DNA from: Bacteroidota bacterium
GTDB taxonomy: Bacteria > Bacteroidota > Ignavibacteria > Ignavibacteriales > Melioribacteraceae
Reading direction: 5' to 3'
Length of the DNA: 64,000 bases
Assembly: GCA_023447335.1 (NCBI GenBank)
Contig: JAEXOD010000201.1
Location: forward strand, 21,103-85,102
Both the position numbers and the translations under genes were made by a program. The notes under the pieces are model-generated. The model was not told where the DNA came from. It was given only the letters and a program-made list of their open reading frames with translations, and made no database searches. Shown piece after piece: positions 19,153 to 27,926 of this stretch. The stretch's first letter is position 1; each line of letters begins with the position of its first letter.

Positions 19153-19793
19153 AACCTCTTTGAGGGATAAAAATACTCAATAAAACTTCTATCTTCTTTA
19201 AAGATTGCCTCGCATAAATTCTCAAAGTCTTCTTTATTATTAACAAAATCAATTTCATTAGTATTTACAATCAGTAACGGAGTATTATTATACTTAAAGA
19301 AAAAATCATTATATGCATTTGAAAGCTCAATTAAATATTCTCTAGTAATATTTTTTTCCATCTTTCTACCGCGTTTTTTAATGTTTGATAGTAATTTATC
19401 AATACTTGCTTGTAAATAAATCACTAAATCAGGCTGTCTTAATTCTCTTCCTAAATTATTGTATAAACTTTCGTAAATATTCAGTTCAGATATACTTAAA
19501 TTAACGGTTGCAAAAATTCTATCTTTTTCAAATGCATAATCTGCAACTATAAAGTCATTAAAAATCTCATCCTGATTTAAAAATTGCAACTGTTTAAAAC
19601 GATTAACTAAAAAAAACATTTGTGCCTGAAAGGCATATTTTTCCCTTTCTTTATAAAATTTCTCTAAAAATGGGTTTATTTCAAATTCTTCTTTTATTAG
19701 CTTACCGTTATATTTTTCAATCAATTTTTTTGATAAAGAAGTTTTTCCTACTCCTATCACACCTTCAATACAGATATATTTAATTTCAGACAA
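19149..19793 (-). CDS. Deoxynucleoside kinase
   Basis: 214 residues. P-loop near the N-terminus (IEGVIGVGKTSLSKKL), the substrate-site segment YAFQAQMFFLVNRFKQL and the Arg-rich lid (IKKRGRKMEKNI). This is the dGK/dCK/dAK family of salvage kinases, which phosphorylates deoxyadenosine, deoxyguanosine or deoxycytidine; the base cannot be decided by eye. It overlaps folK by 8 bases. Confidence 0.9.
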   Translation of the reverse strand: MSEIKYICIEGVIGVGKTSLSKKLIEKYNGKLIKEEFEINPFLEKFYKEREKYAFQAQMFFLVNRFKQLQFLNQDEIFNDFIVADYAFEKDRIFATVNLSISELNIYESLYNNLGRELRQPDLVIYLQASIDKLLSNIKKRGRKMEKNITREYLIELSNAYNDFFFKYNNTPLLIVNTNEIDFVNNKEDFENLCEAIFKEDRSFIEYFYPSKRF

Positions 19794-20295
19794 TTTCTTC
19801 CTCGTTAAATTTTATTTTATCAATGATAAATCTATCAACAATTTTCTTCTCAATTTCACTAATATCAGTATTAAGAACCGGGTGTTTAAAATGATTATCA
19901 ATTTCACATAAAGGTACTAATACAAAATCACGTATATTTGCTTCAATATGCGGAATTTTCAAAAAACCGGTATTTAAAACTAAGTTATTATAGAACAAAA
20001 TGTCAATATCTATTTTTCGTGGTCCCCATTTTTTTGTTTTTAATCGACCACATTCTTGTTCGATTTTTTGACACACGTTTAATAACCCAAACGGTGAATA
20101 TAATGTATTTATTTTTAATACAATATTAAAAAAATCGTCCTGTTCTTTTACTCCATACGCTTTAGATATATACAATGAACTAACTGCTGAAAAAATAATG
20201 TTGTTATCGTCTTTTAGTTTTTTTAAAGACTCTATTAGGTTTTGTTTTTTATCACCTAAATTACTGCCTAATCCCAGATAAACATTATTCACCAT
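19786..20295 (-). CDS. folK: 6-hydroxymethyl-7,8-dihydropterin pyrophosphokinase
   Basis: 169 residues. Opens with VYLGLGSNLGDKKQNL, then SSLYISKAYGVKEQDDFFN and the signature KKWGPRKIDIDILFY. Transfers pyrophosphate from ATP to the pterin in folate synthesis. It overlaps folB by 11 bases; the folB-folK order matches the pathway order. Confidence 0.95.
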   Translation of the reverse strand: MVNNVYLGLGSNLGDKKQNLIESLKKLKDDNNIIFSAVSSLYISKAYGVKEQDDFFNIVLKINTLYSPFGLLNVCQKIEQECGRLKTKKWGPRKIDIDILFYNNLVLNTGFLKIPHIEANIRDFVLVPLCEIDNHFKHPVLNTDISEIEKKIVDRFIIDKIKFNEEEIV

Positions 20296-20653
20296 TAGAT
20301 TTAATTACCTCGGCTTCAACATAATCAATTAATCCGCCCGCCGGTACATTATTTTTTCTTACTCTTACGGCAATCTTTTCAATCTGAGGATATTCACTTA
20401 ACAAACCATCGGCTATTACGGTTGCCAAAGTTTCTATTAAATAATACTTCCTTTCGTGGACAATATTATTAATAAATTTATATACTTCTGCATAATTAAC
20501 AGTTTTTTTTAAATCGTCTCCGTTTGCTGCAGGTCCAAAATTGGTATAAATATCAACATCTGCATCAAATTTACCGCCTAGATTTTGTTCGGCTTCAAAA
20601 ACACCGTGATATGCATAAAATCTTGCATTTTTGATTTTGATTATGTTTTGCAA
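20285..20653 (-). CDS. folB: Dihydroneopterin aldolase
   Basis: 122 residues, family length. Starts IKIKNARFYAYHGVFEAEQ (the typical FYAYHGV motif with catalytic Glu nearby); LIETLATVIADGLL and VRVRKNNVPAGGLIDYVEAE are also typical. It makes the substrate of FolK. It begins directly after the stop of the EamA gene with no gap. Confidence 0.93.
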   Translation of the reverse strand: MQNIIKIKNARFYAYHGVFEAEQNLGGKFDADVDIYTNFGPAANGDDLKKTVNYAEVYKFINNIVHERKYYLIETLATVIADGLLSEYPQIEKIAVRVRKNNVPAGGLIDYVEAEVIKSNGE

Positions 20654-21562
20654 CTATTTTCCCCCTTTTCGTAATATTGATAATAATCCCTTTAAATTTG
20701 CTATTAAAATACCAATCAGCACAAGAAAACTTCCGAGGATTTCCTGAAATGATAACATCTCATCTAAAATCAGCCACCCTAATAGTACGGATACTATCGG
20801 TGTAATAAAAGCAGATATAGCTAGTAATACAACACTTATCTTTTTCATTAACCAATAATAAGTGCTAAATGTGGCAATTGTACCAAAAGAAGCTAAATAT
20901 AAAACACTAATAATTGCATTACTATCTATTTTAATTTTTGAAGTATCCTCAGTTAAGAAACCAACTAAAGTGAGCAGTAAACCGGCAATTAAAACAGGGA
21001 AAAGATTCATTGAAACCGGATTCAGTTTTTTGCCATATTTTTTAAGTAATACTGCTACAAATGCCTGCATAATTGCACTTAAAACAACAGCAAAATAACC
21101 AAAAACAGCTATTCCGGTTTGTAATACCAAGCTATCAGAGAAGATGACAATTATTCCGGAAAAACCTATTACAGAACCGAGTATTTTGTTTATATTTACG
21201 TCCTCTTCCTTAAAGAATAATTTTGTAAAAATAATAACAAAAAAAGGATAAACAGCAAATAAAATTGAGGCTAACCCGGAAGGAATAAATCGTTGTCCCC
21301 AGTAAACTAATCCAAACGGAATTGCAAAAGAAAAGAATCCCATAATAAGGTATAATTTAATTGCAAGTTTATCAGTTTGAACCCTAATATTTCTAATTTT
21401 AATTATTAAGAAAAAAAATAATGCGGCAACTGTAAACCTGGCACCTGAAGAAATAAATGGGGTTAATGATTCCAGCCCTACTTTTATTGCCAACCATGTT
21501 GAACCCCATAATAAGCAAATTGTGATATAACCTAAAAATATTAACAAATTTTCTTTTTTCAC
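20654..21562 (-). CDS. EamA-family (DMT superfamily) transporter
   Basis: 302 residues, ten hydrophobic helices in two EamA halves. Characteristic stretches: CLLWGSTWLAIKVGLESL near the N-terminus and PIVSVLLGWLILDEMLSFQE near the C-terminus. The family exports amino acids or other metabolites across the inner membrane; substrate unknown. It overlaps pgeF by 4 bases. Confidence 0.88.
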   Translation of the reverse strand: MKKENLLIFLGYITICLLWGSTWLAIKVGLESLTPFISSGARFTVAALFFFLIIKIRNIRVQTDKLAIKLYLIMGFFSFAIPFGLVYWGQRFIPSGLASILFAVYPFFVIIFTKLFFKEEDVNINKILGSVIGFSGIIVIFSDSLVLQTGIAVFGYFAVVLSAIMQAFVAVLLKKYGKKLNPVSMNLFPVLIAGLLLTLVGFLTEDTSKIKIDSNAIISVLYLASFGTIATFSTYYWLMKKISVVLLAISAFITPIVSVLLGWLILDEMLSFQEILGSFLVLIGILIANLKGLLSILRKGGK

Positions 21563-22299
21563 AATTTTTGCCTCATCACAATTAATCCAAACGCTCTTCC
21601 GCTAAATTTACCTTCCCTTCTATATGAATGAAGCAAATTTTCGTATTCGTATGAGCACAAACCGGATTTTTGAATATGATTTATGGGAATGTTATGTTCT
21701 AATAACATATCTAAATTATATTTTGGTAAATCAATATAAACTTTTGAATTTTTTGTAATCTCATATTTTTTATCAAATAAAACTGATACATCTTCTTTTA
21801 CTTCAAAATTTTCTCTACTTATCGATGGTCCCATATAAACATATAAATTGTTTGGCTTACAATTATAATCGTCTTTTAACGTTTTTACAGTCTTGTATAC
21901 TATACGTTTATACGTTCCCTTCCAGCCGGAATGAATCCCTGCAATAACCTTTTGTTTATTATCATAAATATAGATGTTTCCACAATCTGCTGTGGAAACA
22001 ATCAATCCTATGTTAAATTTGTCGGTTATCAAAGCATCGCTTTCACCCATAAATCCGGCTTTTTCAACCTTGGTTATTATATCTGTGTGTTCTTGCTTTT
22101 GTAAAGCAATCATATCTTTATTTAATTTAAAATAATTGTAAAATGAATCTCTGTTTTCATTAACAATATCAACATTATCCCCAACAGACATACTTGTATT
22201 AAAATTATGCGGGGCTTTTCTCCCTAATCCAAGTTTCGTACTTAAACCAAAATCAATATCAGTAAATTGAGAAAACAATAAACTTCTAATTATAGTCAT
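21559..22299 (-). CDS. pgeF: Laccase-domain protein, PgeF/YfiH family
   Basis: 246 residues. Shows the metal-site motifs STADCGNIYIYD, GIHSGWKGTYKRI and the C-terminal HSYRREGKFSGR with a preceding Cys (LCSYEYE). Old annotations say polyphenol oxidase; family members have since been linked to purine nucleoside handling (LACC1 type) and to peptidoglycan quality control (PgeF). Which applies here is open. Cytoplasmic, no signal peptide. Confidence 0.9.
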   Translation of the reverse strand: MTIIRSLLFSQFTDIDFGLSTKLGLGRKAPHNFNTSMSVGDNVDIVNENRDSFYNYFKLNKDMIALQKQEHTDIITKVEKAGFMGESDALITDKFNIGLIVSTADCGNIYIYDNKQKVIAGIHSGWKGTYKRIVYKTVKTLKDDYNCKPNNLYVYMGPSISRENFEVKEDVSVLFDKKYEITKNSKVYIDLPKYNLDMLLEHNIPINHIQKSGLCSYEYENLLHSYRREGKFSGRAFGLIVMRQKL

Positions 22300-22303
22300 A
22301 AAA

Positions 22304-22705
22304 TTATTCTTTCTTAAATTTTTTATTAGCTTTTTCTTTTAAGATATACACTTTTTTATCAACTTGAATAAAATCGTCATAATTAAAACCATATTTATTC
22401 TTATCAATAAACTCAGAAATATCCATTAAAAATATTATCGAGTTATTCTTCTTTTGTGGAAGAATGTAATTTGGATTTATGAGTGTAGAATCTCTATAAA
22501 CCATTCTATAATATTGTGTGTAAAAATCATTAATATCAACATTATAAAAAGAGTCCGCAGGGCAAATTTCCCCTTTCGGACTCATATAATAATATTTGTT
22601 CCCATTTATTATAACAACTTTTGAACTATCATTTTTAGAAAAACCAAGTACAAAAGAGCTAAAAAAAGCAAGGAACAAAAATAAAAAAATATTCAATTTT
22701 ATCAA
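22304..22705 (-). CDS. Small secreted protein of unknown function
   Basis: 133 residues with an N-terminal signal peptide or anchor (IFLFLFLAFFSSFVLGFS). The mature part has aromatic beta-like stretches (INGNKYYYMSPKGEICP) and a lysine-rich tail. No family recognised. It lies 1 base after the PLP enzyme and 4 bases before pgeF, so it belongs to the same transcript. Confidence 0.55.
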   Translation of the reverse strand: MIKLNIFLFLFLAFFSSFVLGFSKNDSSKVVIINGNKYYYMSPKGEICPADSFYNVDINDFYTQYYRMVYRDSTLINPNYILPQKKNNSIIFLMDISEFIDKNKYGFNYDDFIQVDKKVYILKEKANKKFKKE

Positions 22706-22706
22706 A

Positions 22707-24014
22707 TTAAATAACGGATAAAGATTTATCTAAATCATTAATTATATCTACGGGATCTTCTAATCCGATTGCAATTCTAATTCCGCCCGCATCAATTCCT
22801 TTTTCGGATAATTTTTCAGGAGGAACTATTGAATGCGTCATTGAAGCAGGATGTTCAATAAGAGTTCTTGTATGTCCTAAACTTACTGCAAGAGTCATTG
22901 TATAAGCATTATCTGCAGCATAGTTCATAAATATTCGTCCTCTTTCTTTTGATTCAGCCGCATCCTTCCCTTCGAGAACAAAATAAATCATACTACCCGG
23001 TGCGAAATTACCGCTGAAATCAATCATTTGCTTTTTAGCTAACTGATAAAACTTATAATTCGGTAATCCTGGATAATTAACAAATTTTACTTTTGGATGA
23101 TTATTTAAAAATACCGCAACCTGCATAGCTGTATTAATAATTTGCTTCATTCTTAAGGCTAAAGTCGGTAATCCGTAAGTTAATATAGCCCAAGCACTTT
23201 TTGTACTTAAAATGCCACCAAAATCTTTACGGTAAAGCATTAAAAGACCACGAAACTTTAATTTTCCGATAACTGCACCACCCATATCAGTTCCAAAACC
23301 ACCCATTCCTTTAGTAAGAGAGTAGACAACAAAATCAACTCCGTACTCCAATGGCCTCTGGCAAAAAGCCGTGCTAAATGTATTATCAACAACTACATAA
23401 ACTTTATTGTTTTCATCCCTTGTTTTATTAACTTCTGCAATAAAATCAGTTACTTTTTTAAGATCAATTATATCCAAATTTGGATTGGCAGGGGTTTCAA
23501 AATAAACAACTTTAGTATTTTCAGTAATTGAATTTTTTAAATTTTCAATATTAGTTAAATCAACGGTTTTATTAGAAATATTAAATCTCGGGTACCAATT
23601 ATTTAACAATGAAATTGTACACCCATATAAAGTCGGATGAGTTATAATTTCATCTCCCGCTCTAGTTAGTATTCCTAAAACTGCACTAATAGCCGCCATT
23701 CCGGAAGCAAAAGTAACTGCTGTTTCTCCTTTTTCTACAAATGCCAAATTTTCTTCCAAAATATCTTTGTTTGGTTCGCCCAATCTGTCATAAATGAATA
23801 TTGGATCGTCAATCGGCTCACCTTGTTGACCAAATTGGATGAACCCTTGAGCTCCCCTTTCAACACTATCTAACCTAAAAGTAGTTGATGAAGATATAGG
23901 GGCTGTAACATGGTGCGAGTAATCCCACTTATTCGTGATGTTCTTTCCATAGATAAGCTGAGTATCCATGGAATATTGCGTTTCTTCCGGTTTAATAGCC
24001 TTATCATCAGCCAT
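22707..24014 (-). CDS. Cys/Met metabolism PLP-dependent enzyme (methionine gamma-lyase/cystathionine synthase-like)
   Basis: 435 residues. Fold-type I PLP enzyme of the trans-sulfuration family: ISSSTTFRLDS near the N-terminus, FASGMAAISAVLGIL, ETPANPNLDIIDL, VVDNTFSTAFCQRPLEYG, and the PLP lysine in VYSLTKGMGGFG. The N-terminus is extended by about 30 residues compared with E. coli MetB. It could be a methionine gamma-lyase, an O-acetylhomoserine sulfhydrylase or a cystathionine gamma-synthase; these cannot be told apart by eye. First gene of the 24014-15565 operon. Confidence 0.88.
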   Translation of the reverse strand: MADDKAIKPEETQYSMDTQLIYGKNITNKWDYSHHVTAPISSSTTFRLDSVERGAQGFIQFGQQGEPIDDPIFIYDRLGEPNKDILEENLAFVEKGETAVTFASGMAAISAVLGILTRAGDEIITHPTLYGCTISLLNNWYPRFNISNKTVDLTNIENLKNSITENTKVVYFETPANPNLDIIDLKKVTDFIAEVNKTRDENNKVYVVVDNTFSTAFCQRPLEYGVDFVVYSLTKGMGGFGTDMGGAVIGKLKFRGLLMLYRKDFGGILSTKSAWAILTYGLPTLALRMKQIINTAMQVAVFLNNHPKVKFVNYPGLPNYKFYQLAKKQMIDFSGNFAPGSMIYFVLEGKDAAESKERGRIFMNYAADNAYTMTLAVSLGHTRTLIEHPASMTHSIVPPEKLSEKGIDAGGIRIAIGLEDPVDIINDLDKSLSVI

Positions 24015-24048
24015 TTTCTTACTCCCATTAATTAATTAAGTGTAATTT

Positions 24049-24074
24049 ATTAAAATCCTAAACTTTATGTTTAG
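24049..24074 (-). terminator. Weak hairpin after MORN-like gene
   Basis: CTAAAC (24058-24063) and GTTTAG (24069-24074) form a 6-bp stem; on the minus strand GATTTTAAT follows. It lies between the MORN-like gene and the next operon start. Short and A+T-rich, so uncertain. Confidence 0.35.
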
Positions 24075-24084
24075 TTAAATAAAT

Positions 24085-24975
24085 CTATTTGCGAATTAGA
24101 TAAATATAAAGTACAAAAATCACAACTAATGAAACACCAAATCCAAATAATATTTGCCAAAGTTTAATCTTTCTGGGTTCCTTTTCAATTATTAACGGTG
24201 ATTCGGTTTTAGTTTCTTCAATAACAGTTATTTGTTCTATAATTTCATCTGTTTTTATTGTTGGTTCTATATTTTTGACAGATTTTGGTTGGTCAGAAAG
24301 TCGCCCGTTATTATAGTTCCTTTCAAGTTTTAATTTTCCGCTTCTATCATATTTTTTATGTACCCCATCTCTTATCCCCGCTTTGAAATTAATCTCTTCT
24401 TTTACAGTCCCGTCTAAATAAAAAACTTGAGTTAACCCATCATCCTTTCCATAAGCATAATTCTTAACTGCAAGCATATTACCGTCAGGATAATAAAATT
24501 TAGAAGCTCCGTGTGGAACTCCGTTTTTATATTCCCATACGCCTTTAACAGTTCCGGATTTTTTATAATAAGTAGTTTTTGTGCCTTCAGCTTTTCCGTT
24601 AACTAATGTTTCTTCATATTCAGTTTTACCTGAAAAAAAGAAAGATTTTGCATATCCGTCTTTTTTACCCTCTTTAAAAGTCATCTCTAGCTTCGGTTCA
24701 CCGTTTTCATAATAGTATTTTGTTAAACCGTCTTGTAAATCGTTTTTAAAACTCATTTCTATTTTTATTTTACCATCCGGATAAAATACTTTTGCGACAC
24801 CATTTTTTTTGTTATCCACATAAGGAATTTGTTGCAAAATGGTCCCATTTTCGGCAAATACTTTTGCAAGCCCTTGTAACTTTCCCTCAATATACACCTT
24901 CTCACTTTTTACTTTTCCGCTAGTAAAGTAAGTTCTATAAATTCCGCTTTTTTTACCGTCTTTTATTTCTAACAT
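24085..24975 (-). CDS. Tail-anchored MORN-variant repeat protein
   Basis: 296 residues. Nine tandem repeats of about 23-25 residues fill residues 1-220, each like KKDGYAKSFFFSGKTEYE or VPHGASKFYYPDGNM, the YwqK/MORN-2 pattern. After a polar linker (about 225-270) comes one membrane helix (LFGFGVSLVVIFVLYIYL) ending four or five residues from the C-terminus with basic residues. There is no N-terminal signal, so the repeats likely sit in the cytoplasm on a C-terminal anchor. Function unknown; such repeats usually bind membranes or proteins. Divergent from the adhesin-E-like gene. Confidence 0.75.
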   Translation of the reverse strand: MLEIKDGKKSGIYRTYFTSGKVKSEKVYIEGKLQGLAKVFAENGTILQQIPYVDNKKNGVAKVFYPDGKIKIEMSFKNDLQDGLTKYYYENGEPKLEMTFKEGKKDGYAKSFFFSGKTEYEETLVNGKAEGTKTTYYKKSGTVKGVWEYKNGVPHGASKFYYPDGNMLAVKNYAYGKDDGLTQVFYLDGTVKEEINFKAGIRDGVHKKYDRSGKLKLERNYNNGRLSDQPKSVKNIEPTIKTDEIIEQITVIEETKTESPLIIEKEPRKIKLWQILFGFGVSLVVIFVLYIYLIRK

Positions 24976-25083
24976 TTTATGTATATATTTAGGAACTAAA
25001 ATTAATAAATTTTATTTATTTTAAATAAATTATAAATTAGATATTCAATTTAAACACTTTTAATAATAAAACAAATTAAAAAT

Positions 25084-25521
25084 ATGAAAACTTTATTTAG
25101 CCTATTTGCTATTTTTATACTCTTGTCACTTTCTATATCTGCTCAATCAATTGAAGAAAATTGGGTACCAATTGATAAAATAGAATCACAATCTTTCTTT
25201 ATTAATACTACGGGTCTTAATTCTTTCAAAGAAGATGATATTTACTTTTGGACACTAGAGAAACATGATCCTTCGTTAGTAATTGAATCAGTTGACGGAA
25301 AAATCACTCAAACTAAAACTTATTATCTAGTTAACAAAAAGTTAAAAAAATATAGTATAATGGATATCATCTATTATGATTCGAATGAGAATGTTTTAGC
25401 AAATTATTCTTATAAGAGAAATATGGAAAATGAGAAATATAAATATAATTATCCGATAATTGAAGAATCACAAATGGCGATAATATTCAACGAAGTATTA
25501 AAATATGTCGGAGAAAAATAA
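25084..25521 (+). CDS. Secreted protein resembling surface-adhesin protein E
   Basis: 145 residues with a signal peptide (LFSLFAIFILLSLSISAQS). The mature part has the order W-x-PIDKI, a Y/F-rich strand with vFWTLEKHD, TKTYYLVNKKLKKYSIMDIIYYD and a terminal ANYSYKR, which resembles the small beta-sandwich family named after Haemophilus protein E. Many such proteins in FCB bacteria are periplasmic and not adhesins. Followed after 3 bases by the SET gene. Confidence 0.55.
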   Translation: MKTLFSLFAIFILLSLSISAQSIEENWVPIDKIESQSFFINTTGLNSFKEDDIYFWTLEKHDPSLVIESVDGKITQTKTYYLVNKKLKKYSIMDIIYYDSNENVLANYSYKRNMENEKYKYNYPIIEESQMAIIFNEVLKYVGEK

Positions 25522-25524
25522 TTT

Positions 25525-25926
25525 TTGATCTTAGATGAGAATTTATTTAGTGACTTAATTTTTGTAGAAAATTCCAAAATTGAGGGTAAAGGATTGTTTA
25601 CATCTGTCCCTATTCCTGCCGGCAGAAATATTTTGATTATAGAAGGAGAAGTTATTGATGAAGAGGAGTGCTTACGAAGAGAAATAGAAGAAAACAATGT
25701 TTATATTTTTTGGAATGATACTTGTTATATAGATACAGCTAACTCATTAAAATTAAAGTATTTAAATCATTCATGTAAACCAAATTGTTTTGTATCTTCA
25801 AGAAACGAAAGTTCGCTATATTTGGTTTCTTCAATAGATATTAATGCGGGAGAAGAACTTACTATTGATTATGGTTATGAAGAGATATATAGTAATTGCA
25901 AATGCATTTCTTGTAAAAATAATTAA
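25525..25926 (+). CDS. SET-domain protein
   Basis: 133 residues from a TTG start, with GGAG about 12 bases before it. The SET core is complete: GKGLFTSVPIPAGRNIL, the pseudoknot motif LNHSCKPNC, and AGEELTIDYGYEE, followed by a short post-SET cysteine cluster (NCKCISC). SET proteins use S-adenosylmethionine to methylate lysines; bacterial stand-alone versions mostly have unknown targets. The stop lies 3 bases before the converging mtgA stop. The length is that of a minimal SET protein, not a fragment. Confidence 0.82.
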   Translation: MILDENLFSDLIFVENSKIEGKGLFTSVPIPAGRNILIIEGEVIDEEECLRREIEENNVYIFWNDTCYIDTANSLKLKYLNHSCKPNCFVSSRNESSLYLVSSIDINAGEELTIDYGYEEIYSNCKCISCKNN

Positions 25927-25929
25927 TGA

Positions 25930-26670
25930 CTACATAAATTGCTTTAAATAATCCTTTCCTCCTAAATACCCCATTTGTGTTAATATTTGTCCCTGTCTTC
26001 TTAAAATATATAATGAAGGTCTGTTAGCTTTAAACTTTTGAGGTCTAGGGATTACTGCAGCCAAAATTGCACATTGCCCCATAGTAAGTTTATTCGGTTC
26101 TTTTTTGAAAAAAATATTTGAGGCGGCTTTTACGCCATATACCCCTCTACCTAACTCAGCAATATTAATATAGGTTTCTAAAATTCTTTTTTTACCCCAT
26201 AATGTTTCAATTAACATTGTATAATAAGCTTCAATCCCCTTTCTTATCAAAGTTTTATCTTTCCATAAAAATAAATTTTTTGACACTTGCTGACTAATCG
26301 TACTTGCACCTCTTACTCTTCTGCCACGTTCTTTTTCTTTTATCGCTTTTTGAATCTGTTCAAAATCAAAACCCCAATGAGTTGCAAATCTTTGATCTTC
26401 ACTAGCAATTACAGCTAAACCCATATAAGGAGATACGTCATTAATCGAAACCCAATCATATTCAGGTCTATTATTTTCTACAAGAGATAATATTTCGATA
26501 TTAGATTCATCTTCAATAAAAGCTGTAGTGGCAGGAGGAATAAATCTGAATATCAAAATTGTTATTATCGAAAAAAGTAGAAAAACTATACAGGTTAAAA
26601 ATATTACTTTTAATAATGTGAATAATAAAATGAAAGGATAGAATATTCTCTTAAGCATTATTATGTCCAA
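25930..26670 (-). CDS. mtgA: Monofunctional peptidoglycan glycosyltransferase (GT51)
   Basis: 246 residues. N-terminal membrane anchor (about 15-40), then the GT51 domain: IASEDQRFATHWGFD with catalytic Glu, RRVRGASTISQQ, KNLFLW, KRILETYINIAELGRGVYG and GQCAILAAVIPRP. It polymerises lipid II glycan strands on the outer face of the inner membrane and lacks a transpeptidase domain. The start lies 20 bases inside the upstream channel gene. Confidence 0.93.
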   Translation of the reverse strand: MDIIMLKRIFYPFILLFTLLKVIFLTCIVFLLFSIITILIFRFIPPATTAFIEDESNIEILSLVENNRPEYDWVSINDVSPYMGLAVIASEDQRFATHWGFDFEQIQKAIKEKERGRRVRGASTISQQVSKNLFLWKDKTLIRKGIEAYYTMLIETLWGKKRILETYINIAELGRGVYGVKAASNIFFKKEPNKLTMGQCAILAAVIPRPQKFKANRPSLYILRRQGQILTQMGYLGGKDYLKQFM

Positions 26671-27925
26671 TTGTTATCGATTTAATTTTATCTTCAATCT
26701 TCTCACCAATTTCAGGATATTTATGAACTGCTTTAATAAATACTTTCTTTTCTAAAGTATATAAATCACAATAATCAATAGCCTTTATTGTTGCATTTCT
26801 AGTTGTGTTATTAACTAGTGCAATTTCTCCAAAATAATCCCCGGGGACCAATGTCGTTATTATCTTTTTTTCATTCGGCTCTAAAATAATTAAACTGCCG
26901 CTTACCAAAAAAAACATTTCGTTTCCTTCATCACCGGCTTTAAACAGATATTCACCCGGAGTAATTATTAGAGGTGTTAAATGAATAGCAATTTCTTCAA
27001 TAAATTTATCTGAAGCATCGGCAAACAAAGGAATTTTAGCTAAAATGTCTCTTTTTAAACATAGTGAAAGTTCTGTTCTTAATCCTTTTGGTAAATCACC
27101 CAAAACAGACATTTCATTATAACCCAATCTTTTTATTCTTACATATAAATAATAATTTCTTATTTTCTCTTGAAGTTCTTTTGGAATCTCTCTATATCTA
27201 ACTAAAGCAGCAAGTTTTTCAATTTGTTGTAAATAATTTTGTTTAACTGGATCTTTTTTAGAGACAATTCCTGTTATATTAGCAATCAAATAACCAAAGA
27301 CTGCAACACCTAAAATCTCGACAAACATAGTATATATTATTTGTGTATTTGTAACCGGAATAATATCTCCGTAGCCTATCGTTGTTAATGTAGTAACACA
27401 CCAATACAAGGCTCTAATATATCTATCTTCAAAGCTAATACCTTCCACAGGTGTTGATATTAATAACCAACCACTACTAATCCAATGTGCAAACAAACTT
27501 GTCCAATAAATAAAAAATATTAGCGTAAATAGATTTGCATATTTAATCTCATTCTCTTTTAAATCCGAAAAGAAAACCAGATTCTTTAATAATTTTAGAT
27601 ATATAAACCAAACAAAATAGATATTATCACTATAATAGACAATTACAACAACAGATATAAAATCCACAAGAAACCATCTTTTTAGATAATTTATTATGCA
27701 ATAATTATTAATAAAACTATTGTTTTCAATAAAATATTTGTTTTTTAAGAGATTATAAAAGATATCTAATATAAAGACAATTTTAACTATCTGAAGTAAA
27801 CAAAAATATTTACTAGTTAACTCATTTTGCAATAGAAAGTTTAGCGGAATAAACACAGCTAACCCTGTAATTGCAAAAACAACAATAATATTCCATAAAT
27901 AATCAATATACTTTTGATGTTTCAT
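26651..27925 (-). CDS. Cyclic nucleotide-gated K+ channel-like protein
   Basis: 424 residues. About six membrane helices in the first 230 residues; the pore carries the K+ selectivity filter T182-I-G-Y-G-D187 in the stretch VTTLTTIGYGDIIPV. A C-linker follows, then a cyclic-nucleotide-binding domain at about 300-410 with the phosphate cassette FGEIALVNNTTRNATI (Gly, Glu and Arg kept). The voltage-sensor helix S4 has few positive charges (YLKLLKNLVFF), so gating is probably by ligand. It overlaps mtgA by 20 bases and follows the M14 peptidase by 1 base. Confidence 0.87.
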   Translation of the reverse strand: MKHQKYIDYLWNIIVVFAITGLAVFIPLNFLLQNELTSKYFCLLQIVKIVFILDIFYNLLKNKYFIENNSFINNYCIINYLKRWFLVDFISVVVIVYYSDNIYFVWFIYLKLLKNLVFFSDLKENEIKYANLFTLIFFIYWTSLFAHWISSGWLLISTPVEGISFEDRYIRALYWCVTTLTTIGYGDIIPVTNTQIIYTMFVEILGVAVFGYLIANITGIVSKKDPVKQNYLQQIEKLAALVRYREIPKELQEKIRNYYLYVRIKRLGYNEMSVLGDLPKGLRTELSLCLKRDILAKIPLFADASDKFIEEIAIHLTPLIITPGEYLFKAGDEGNEMFFLVSGSLIILEPNEKKIITTLVPGDYFGEIALVNNTTRNATIKAIDYCDLYTLEKKVFIKAVHKYPEIGEKIEDKIKSITIGHNNA

Positions 27926-27926
27926 C

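Noticed and set aside
24085..24975. Periodic DNA that might be taken for a CRISPR array or tandem repeat
   Set aside because: The periodicity is in the encoded protein repeats; the DNA units differ and there are no constant repeats with unique spacers. No CRISPR array or cas gene is seen in the window.
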